A stretch of DNA of 64,000 nucleotides from Flavobacterium magnum (GTDB taxonomy: Bacteria; Bacteroidota; Bacteroidia; Flavobacteriales; Flavobacteriaceae): the NCBI RefSeq assembly GCF_003055625.1, contig NZ_CP028811.1, forward strand, positions 248,001-312,000, read 5' to 3'. Of this stretch, positions 61,401-64,000 are shown in pieces. The position numbers were made by a program, and so were the translations under genes. Positions within the stretch are counted from its first letter, which is position 1. The number at the start of each line of letters is the position of its first letter. The notes under the pieces are model-generated. The model made no database searches. It saw only the letters and a program-made list of their open reading frames with translations, and was not told the origin of the DNA.

Positions 61401-64000
61401 AATTGTTTGTTGTTCCAACCACTGTAGACCCGTCCGACCATGAATATGATGAGATTGTCGGCGATACGTTACCTCCGAAAATCATTTTCGGTCTGTTGGA
61501 AGTGGTACCTGACGCTGCAGTGACGCCACAAAGAGTAGAGGCTACGGTGCTGTCAACACGGTAATAACCGCAGGAAACGAAAGGGGTTGCATCCACTTTT
61601 GCGAAGTTGCTTGTACCGCCAGTATTGTTGTTACTCCAGCAAAATTGAACAACAATATTGGAAGTTCCATCCCAGACGAATGGTGTAGAAAATGTAAAAG
61701 TATTATCTCCAGTCGTAGGGGTATATGAAGAGGCCGAATATACCTGTGTCAATCCCGCGCTGACTAACGTCGTTGTCATGGCGGTTTGGGCAGTCGGAGC
61801 GATATTAATGGCAAAATTCGAATAGGCCTGTGCGGTCACTGTATTCATCGTGATGCCTATCGAAGTGATGTTACCCGCACTCAGACCCAACGCTGAAAGT
61901 TCGGACGCCCTCACCAAAAACTGAGATTTATTTCCTCCAAAAAGGTGGTAGAAAATACCGTCGTATGAACTCGCTGTCGTGGCTCCTGCTCCTAAGGTAG
62001 CCGTTCCTGGTTTGCTAATAGCCGCAGACAGTATTGTAGGCGTACCATTACAAAGGGTAGTCACGCTTGCAGAAGCGGAGGCTGTAGCGCCTAAAAGTGG
62101 TGCATCAGCATAGCCGGTACCGACTACAGTCCTGGTGACTACGGCGTCCACTGCGGTCACGGACCATACCACTGAGGCATTCGCCGGCGTAGCAGCAGGA
62201 ATCGTAGCTGTGAAATTCGACGTCGTACCGGCAGTCAGTGTACCTCCGGTCATGGTGATCGGTGTTTGTGCTGTACCGTTAAACGAATAATTTAAAGTGA
62301 CCGATGTGATTGCACCGGCACCAGCCGTGATGTTGGCAGTGATGGTCCTTGAGGCTGCCGTACATTGGTTACCGGTTGGTGAAGCAGCCACAGAGTTGAT
62401 CTTCACGACCGCTGGTCCGGTGGCATTTGAAGCATCCGCACCGATATCGACGGGCGTCAATCCGGAACGGGCTTCTCCATCAAAATCATCTGTTACAGAG
62501 GCCAGGGTCACACCCAAACCTTCCGTAAATGTCGCTGTACTCGAATCCAAATGCAGATTCGGTGGCGAACTCAATGCATCTTTGAATGGTGTGTCTTCAG
62601 CATACGAATTGGCATCCTGTCCGGTTGCCGTTCTCCAGTTGGCGATCGTAGACTGGTCCACCGCATTGAACAATCCGGTAAATCCATTCGTCCCATTAGC
62701 AAACAAAATATTACCGTTTGAAGTCAAACCTGCGGGGTTCGCCGCTGTGCCGCCTACGCGAATGGCGTAGTGCTTACCGGTTGAACCGCTGTTGGAACGC
62801 TTGTTGACAAAAATGTTATTTTGGTAAGCGCGTGTATTGGCAGTTACAATACTTTGGAAAGCAAATGAATTGGAGGCACCTCCGGTTGGCGCACCCCCTA
62901 TGAATATACTATTATGGTAAAAGTTATCTGTACCTGCTTGTTCGTTGACTCCGTTAATAGCCATACCAACAGTGGCGGAGCTACCGGAAACACCCAAACG
63001 GATCATGTTGTTGCGATACGTCGCCGTTCCACCTCCAACGTAGATTCCATTTACAGAAGCCGCCGCGTTGGCAGCGTCCAGACCGTAGATTAAATTCTTC
63101 TCGAAGACCGTGCCGCTTGCCGGCGTACCGGAATATATTCCATTCACGGTTGCAGCGCCTGCTAAAGTTGATGACAGGTTAAAGATCGTGTTGGAACCGA
63201 TGGTACTTACAGTACTTGCGTTAAACAGCACCCCAATCACCGAAGATGTAGTCGTCGTACCTGTACCCGCATTGTTGGTCAGGTTACGGATTGTATTTGA
63301 AGTCAGGGTCGTAATCGGCAAACCAATATTAATCCCGACAACCTGACAAGCTGTACTCGTACCCGATACGGCAATCGAATTGGCTACACTGCCACCGATG
63401 CTGTTGTTACTACACGTAGCGGTAACTGACGATGAAGTATTGATAAATATACCTGTAAAAGTAACAGTACCCGACGTACTGTTGGCCACATTAATCCCAC
63501 CAATCTGGTTATTGGAAATGGTGGTAGCACTCGATGAGTTATTGTAGATGCCATACGTGTTAGAGGTACTGGCTGAAGATGACGTCACCGAAATGGCTCC
63601 GGTAGCGCTTTGGCTACCGATTGAATTGGAGTTTACATTGGTCAATCCCGTAACATAAATTGCACGGAATGGGCCAGTGGATGTTGTACCGCTGATGGCA
63701 CCAGAAACCGAAATGTTGCTGATGGTGTTTGACGACACCGAAGATGCCGTTGTTGTTCCGGCCAAACAATGGATTGGAACAAAAATTGACGAAGAGGAAA
63801 CGCCGACAAAAGAATAAGTCCCGGTTCCACCCGCATTGGCAAAACCAATGATGTTGCCGGTGACCTGATAATTATTCCCACTTGTATTTGCAATCCAGAC
63901 AGCCGAGTGTTGCGCACCTGTAGTCTGTGTACGTGCGGCTGTCTGATAGAATTTGTTGTTGGTGATATTGGTATCGGTTGCCCCACCTGCTATATAAATA
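49411..64000 (-). CDS. Giant T9SS adhesin-like surface protein (5' end outside window)
   Basis: One frame open from the stop at 49411 through the window edge: at least 4862 residues, start not in the window. A TTG at 63765 is not the start; coding continues upstream (NTSGNNYQVTGNIIGF and earlier). Running from the N-terminal side: right-handed beta-helix repeats (64000-62400, N/T/S-rich NTISNI-like), an Ig-like domain, four large repeats (62050-57250), four Ig-like domains (56530-55390), and a second beta-helix block (55300-52600). Then come an Ig-like domain, a GEVED-type domain (about 52080-51650, ending GWGEYEEYAVNL), more Ig-like domains and a C-terminal region (GVDTPTFDANSVVVYKNQG ... 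VVTKKVAY) acting as T9SS sorting domain. It is very rich in T, S, A, G. Function inferred: adhesion or surface matrix. Confidence 0.9.
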   Translation of the reverse strand, partial: IYIAGGATDTNITNNKFYQTAARTQTTGAQHSAVWIANTSGNNYQVTGNIIGFANAGGTGTYSFVGVSSSSIFVPIHCLAGTTTASSVSSNTISNISVSGAISGTTSTGPFRAIYVTGLTNVNSNSIGSQSATGAISVTSSSASTSNTYGIYNNSSSATTISNNQIGGINVANSTSGTVTFTGIFINTSSSVTATCSNNSIGGSVANSIAVSGTSTACQVVGINIGLPITTLTSNTIRNLTNNAGTGTTTTSSVIGVLFNASTVSTIGSNTIFNLSSTLAGAATVNGIYSGTPASGTVFEKNLIYGLDAANAAASVNGIYVGGGTATYRNNMIRLGVSGSSATVGMAINGVNEQAGTDNFYHNSIFIGGAPTGGASNSFAFQSIVTANTRAYQNNIFVNKRSNSGSTGKHYAIRVGGTAANPAGLTSNGNILFANGTNGFTGLFNAVDQSTIANWRTATGQDANSYAEDTPFKDALSSPPNLHLDSSTATFTEGLGVTLASVTDDFDGEARSGLTPVDIGADASNATGPAVVKINSVAASPTGNQCTAASRTITANITAGAGAITSVTLNYSFNGTAQTPITMTGGTLTAGTTSNFTATIPAATPANASVVWSVTAVDAVVTRTVVGTGYADAPLLGATASASASVTTLCNGTPTILSAAISKPGTATLGAGATTASSYDGIFYHLFGGNKSQFLVRASELSALGLSAGNITSIGITMNTVTAQAYSNFAINIAPTAQTAMTTTLVSAGLTQVYSASSYTPTTGDNTFTFSTPFVWDGTSNIVVQFCWSNNNTGGTSNFAKVDATPFVSCGYYRVDSTVASTLCGVTAASGTTSNRPKMIFGGNVSPTISSYSWSDGSTVVGTTNNLSVSPSATTTYTATLSLSGCPVTTNSVTVTVNPAPTAPTATNSSQCGLDIPTASVADPNGFTTPIIKWYATNVATTPLQATTSNTYGTAISATTTFYVSVVNPTTGCESTRTPVTVTVSTPDPITVTPGATATICAGQTISLGASSINAGYVYTWTASPATGSGVSGTLTGASQSVTPTLPGTYVYSVLGDDGICATTKTVTVTVGPLPAITTAVAASPTICEGSSTALTATSIGIGAGVGTIGTQTTTIGGDNGNPYRSGNGTGNQIKTQLLYRASELTAAGYVAGNITSLGFTVTGADTGVVSNLTIKMAATSATALTTTYETPTFTTVFTQASFTPALGVNTHTFSTPFVWDGTSNIIVETCQTNNITGTTTVACSTPAFAGNTHSASSTTACSATTGTAVANRPIVTLGGQKTTDITASYTWSWNPGNLSGASVSVSPLTTTAYTVRATNNTTGCFAEQVVNVTVNPKPLVLTATNSSQCGFQMPTASVADPNGFTTPTIKWYADNVTATALQSSTSNTYNTAISATTTLYVSVTNPTTGCESNRTPVTVTVSNPDPITVTPGATANACAGTAVSLGASSVNTSYVYSWSASPQTGSGITGTVNGASQTVTPTIAGTYVYTVIGTDGVCTATSTVTVTVGALPLISSVTGPSAAACPGTASVLTAKSVPATAGTAAIGTQSTTEFGGGVYRNGFGTGDFKHQLIYTAAELNAAGLVGGNITSISFNVTSAGSGSANNYTIRMANVASTPPLTTSFLSPAGFTTCYTASTYTAVAGVNTHTFTTPFNWDGTSNVLVDICYNISTTGSSSTLAATTPSVVSNNNLLGSAGACAATTGATTYANRPLATFAGQVGSDVTSSYTWTWNPGNLSGSSVSVSPTTTTLYTVRATNTTTGCFSEQTITVNVNPAPAAPVVVSNTSQCGTQVPGASVSDPNGFTTPVIRWYNVATGGTPLQATTSLSYDSAISVTTTFYVAVVNPTTGCEGARTPLTITVATPDALSVTAPSSVCAGGSFNISSSYTPSFNNFTQFTLSAAPATGSGVTGNVALTANASGSDAYLVTPTAAGTYVYTISAYDPVQGCTSVQTKTITVNALPVLTVSATPATICAGSATTLLATTPTITAGLASSIGTDVTTTSTNAITPFTSNYEGQHVQYIVRASELTASGLKAGNLTSLAFNVTASGVGTFAQSGYTVKIANTADTAFSGNFATPSGSFTTVYGPISKPAPAVGIHTLTFTTPFNWDGSSNIVVDICHDNDSVADTCASCFSGNSTVAYSTTAYNSVYGKYADNNSLCGTNNGTAITTFTNRPNMVFGGQVLGQGAGSLTYSWSDGVSEVSTSNTFSASPTTTTVYTVTATDPVTSCAKSQNVTVNVNPAPNAPTVVNGGNCGPGVVTTATVSNTNGFATPTYKWYSASTGGTALQSSTATNYTTSISATTTLYVSVVNPATGCESPRSAIVLTIDTTPSATINYDNSPYCNTLTSAPVTRTGTAGGTYTADVALSLNPTTGEVNPSLSTPGLYQVTYTMDGGSCGMKTATTFITIGQNPSSGFTYGSSVYCSSSLTATPVITGTAGTFTAVPAGLSINPSTGVIDLAASLEGTYNVTNTVTGAGCTTSTTTVAVTVNKAVAITAQPQGVSILPADNTSFSVTATGTGISSYVWEVNNGSGWSTVTDGGVYSGATTSTLALTNVTSGMNQYQYRVTVSGTAPCAPVTSDPAILTVTTISISAQPQSQTICSNTGVTFSVSTAGGTPSSYQWQYRVNSAGTFADIPSATASSYSIPSGLTSANTGNQYQVVINGGSLVSNVATLTVNDVVAINSNPSTQTVCSSASSVTFTVGATGTGLTYQWEVSTDNGANWTPVSAATSASYTINTPAVSLTGSQYRAVVSGLAPCSAQTSAPATLTVIQSVAITAQPSNQAICASATANFSVTATGAGLAYQWIANNGSDIVLTDGTLSGATISGATTNALSITSPASLSGYTFRVQVSGTAPCTPLTSNTVSLYVVSGGTIAVGPSGTYNNLTSAIAALVTCGITQPTFLELNSGYDASTETYPINLPAITGASATNTITIREANGVTGKVISSANPVATFSLNGGNYWTIDGRSGGNGTTKDLQISNTNTTGAAIQFINDASNNIVRYADVRGVNTSTTSGVVLFSTTTATTGNDNNTIANCDIRDGATTPAIGIYSAGTAAKTNDNNTISNNNIFNFFSAASATRGISVASNSEAWTISGNKLYQTATRLYTTANTHHGINVAAGAGYTITGNTIGFANAAGTGTMSLVGNSVALTGTFPSAYTTTGTPNATRFIGINAAFTAAGTVSSIQNNTVGGIALYTSSGATTTNGILCGINVTSGNANIGTVTGNTIGATTGTGSLYAATTTTQGAVVGIYATSANTVSIQNNTIGAIDASGTTASLTGSITGIDVAGAGVITVSNNIVGNATANNLRAGAFFNGTNLTNAGALTFTTSGASLIDAIRSSATGSSTTISTNTVRNVTAYGTGGSAINGINNSGATTLLTAASNTISDISNAGTGAFTGMTVGSPATANVTSNTVNTLSRTGAGTFYGIQYGTPTTITIDGNTVSNLSNNAAGSTSGFYGLYSVGTPQNETITNNNVFNLSTTATGAQTMVGWYQLTSNTGTKVCTGNNFYNFTAPASSTVIMYGIRNGYGANVTVSRNTIYGFSGGITQFGIFSNPGVAGTANIFRNKIYDLSTGNTGAAQIIGLAMASTTASANTNAYNNLIGDLRTPAASNADAIRGISVSATAATANFNVYNNTVYLNASSTGAAFGTSGIYHAASSTATTAKLDLQNNIVINTSTPGTTGVVTALRRSAVATLGNFATTSNRNMYFAGTPAANRTILFDGTNAYQDYSTYYAAVGTTREANSFVDAAFSAATFFTSTTGNSSTYLKPNDAINTLAESGGANLSAFFTVDYNGVTRGTQYDMGAWEFAGSSPAPAVTLNSVSPALTTQCSATPRTVSVDVTTPSGTITAVTITYNNGSATGPVAMTNTSGSIWSYTIPAASPANSIVIWSVTATNSSALSTTFSGTSYQDAPNTGITSVASATATTICAGSPTTLDGALSGGSPTYTAPPAVTNPTTDEDMGNVTITQGATTILNNTSARNSLVGTIGTATGTAGSYANYTAFGPYTLNGGLTYNFSMTSVQDTSPFAHSMAIYIDYNRNGSFADAGEAVYTSAATTTGAHTETGSFVVPAGVNPGTARMRIIVTEGASGITGPTMTVGWGEYEEYAVNLVPSATYSWSDGTTVVGTTKSLTVNPTVTTTYTLTTSINGCPVVSNGVTVTVNPTSVAGTISGATSVCSGTNSTTLTLNGNTGTIQWQSSTDNTVFANISGATGSTYTAQNIAATTYYRAVVTSGLCSAATSASAAVTVIPQVNGGTLSNQTACYNSTPDDIVLSGSVGSVVKWQKSSDLAFTSPQDIANTTTTLTGAQVGNITATTYVRAVVQSGSCGTTNSAVATITPGNQTTWTVAGGWSNGAPTSTSAATINGNFTAVADLNACSLTIQSGTVSFPGGFDAYVSGKVSVNGGTITFEDGSDLVQTRNDANTGNIKYKRTANLIRQDYVYWSSPVSGQLLQPFSPNTLNTRFYTLDESSNGFSQIASPSTTSFDAAKGYMIRAANNHPAVLTPWTGTFTGTPRNGEYTIPVTVNGQGYNMIGNPYPSTVDADLFLAEPGNAGTLYFWTHISQAAASGANYASYNTFGGTAAQSGGSAPTGAIRGGQGFILLKSSASTARFTNAMRTAEGGAFYRNAQTAEKHRMWFNLNTPGHAMNQILVGYAEGATMGEDIAMDGKSIEGGSSISTLIGSDNYVIQARSLPFVDTDVVPMGFTAATAGTYIIELDHVDGLFSGDQNIYLKDNLLGVTHNIKQGAYSFASAEGTFANRFEVVYQSSPLGVDTPTFDANSVVVYKNQGMLHINSGKIVMSGVKIFDVRGRLIYERGAINASETVLNDLRAEEQVLLVQITSVDNEVVTKKVAY
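55390..56530 (-). repeat. Four tandem Ig-like modules in the giant protein
   Basis: Units begin with phrases VAITAQPQGVSIL, ISISAQPQSQTICS, VAINSNPSTQTVCS and VAITAQPSNQAICA and each carries a Y-x-W core strand (YQWQYR, YQWEVS, YQWIAN, YVWEVN). Period is about 280-300 bp. Confidence 0.7.
57250..62050 (-). repeat. Four macro-repeats of about 1.3 kb in the giant protein
   Basis: A shared anchor, TPF-x-WDG-T/S-SN with V-x-x-C soon after, occurs at about 61665, 60340, 59026 and 57667, spaced 1325, 1314 and 1359 bp. Each unit pairs a roughly 180-residue sandwich with a tryptophan/Gly Ig-like domain and a DPNGF-T/A-TP ... TTTxYVxVVNP-x-TGC-E domain. These are diverged in-frame duplications. Confidence 0.8.

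Noticed and set aside
57250..62050. Regular repeats, possible CRISPR array
   Set aside because: The unit is about 1.3 kb and coding, with no 23-40 bp direct repeats and spacers and no cas genes nearby. These are protein domain duplications.
49500..63900. Many long plus-strand open frames opposite the giant gene
   Set aside because: The composition of the minus-strand gene (T, S, A, G rich codons) leaves few stop codons on the other strand. None of the plus-strand products shows a signal peptide, domain or promoter; the minus-strand protein has clear modules.

Overview
The window is a piece of a Bacteroidetes chromosome, most likely Flavobacterium or a close flavobacterial relative. The evidence is three very large secreted proteins with type IX secretion (T9SS) C-terminal sorting modules, a GSCFA protein, many SusC/OmpA-era envelope lipoproteins whose mature ends start Cys-Ser/Thr-Asp/Asn-rich, and promoters fitting the Bacteroidetes pattern TTG-N19/20-TAnnTTTG. 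Base composition judged by eye is higher in GC than the usual low-GC Flavobacterium.

Layout. 1-7.7 kb: minus-strand envelope genes (TPR protein cut by the window edge, small membrane protein, PD40 propeller, PQQ propeller plus a TonB-like partner, two lipoproteins, GSCFA protein). Three intergenic gaps here share an inverted repeat AATACG-N8-CGTATT, and an 11-bp tandem repeat lies upstream of the GSCFA promoter. 7.7-20 kb: housekeeping genes alaS, der and era, a divergent plus-strand run (M23 peptidase, MerR regulator, LemA, two TPM proteins), and an outer-membrane beta-barrel receptor. A structured intergenic element lies between alaS and the M23 gene. 20-23.4 kb: a plus-strand set of small Cys-motif membrane protein, MbnP-like lipoprotein, di-haem cytochrome c peroxidase and porin-like protein, probably copper/redox related. 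23.6 kb: initiator tRNA-Met. 23.8-34.6 kb: two tandem paralogous T9SS surface proteins (1701 and 1830 residues). 34.7-43.2 kb: L,D-transpeptidase, a heterodimeric ABC exporter, and a response regulator plus multi-PAS histidine kinase pair. 43.3-47.8 kb: an NHEJ operon (Ku, LigD) that continues into a general-stress flavin protein and two small unknown proteins. 47.9-49.4 kb: a lipoprotein, then a gene-poor kilobase that holds two tiny, unannotated paralogous genes. 49.4-64 kb: one giant T9SS adhesin-like gene, more than 4860 codons, open at its 5' end beyond the window.

The most novel signal I see is the pair of tiny minus-strand genes at 48618-48698 (26 aa) and 48970-49068 (32 aa). Both start M-x-KEFIFKETN, they differ almost only at synonymous positions over that block, and each has its own TAnnTTTG box and intrinsic terminator. 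The second is the three-copy inverted repeat in the first 6.5 kb, which looks like the operator of one regulator controlling several envelope genes.

All family calls are from reading the translated sequence; no database search was run.
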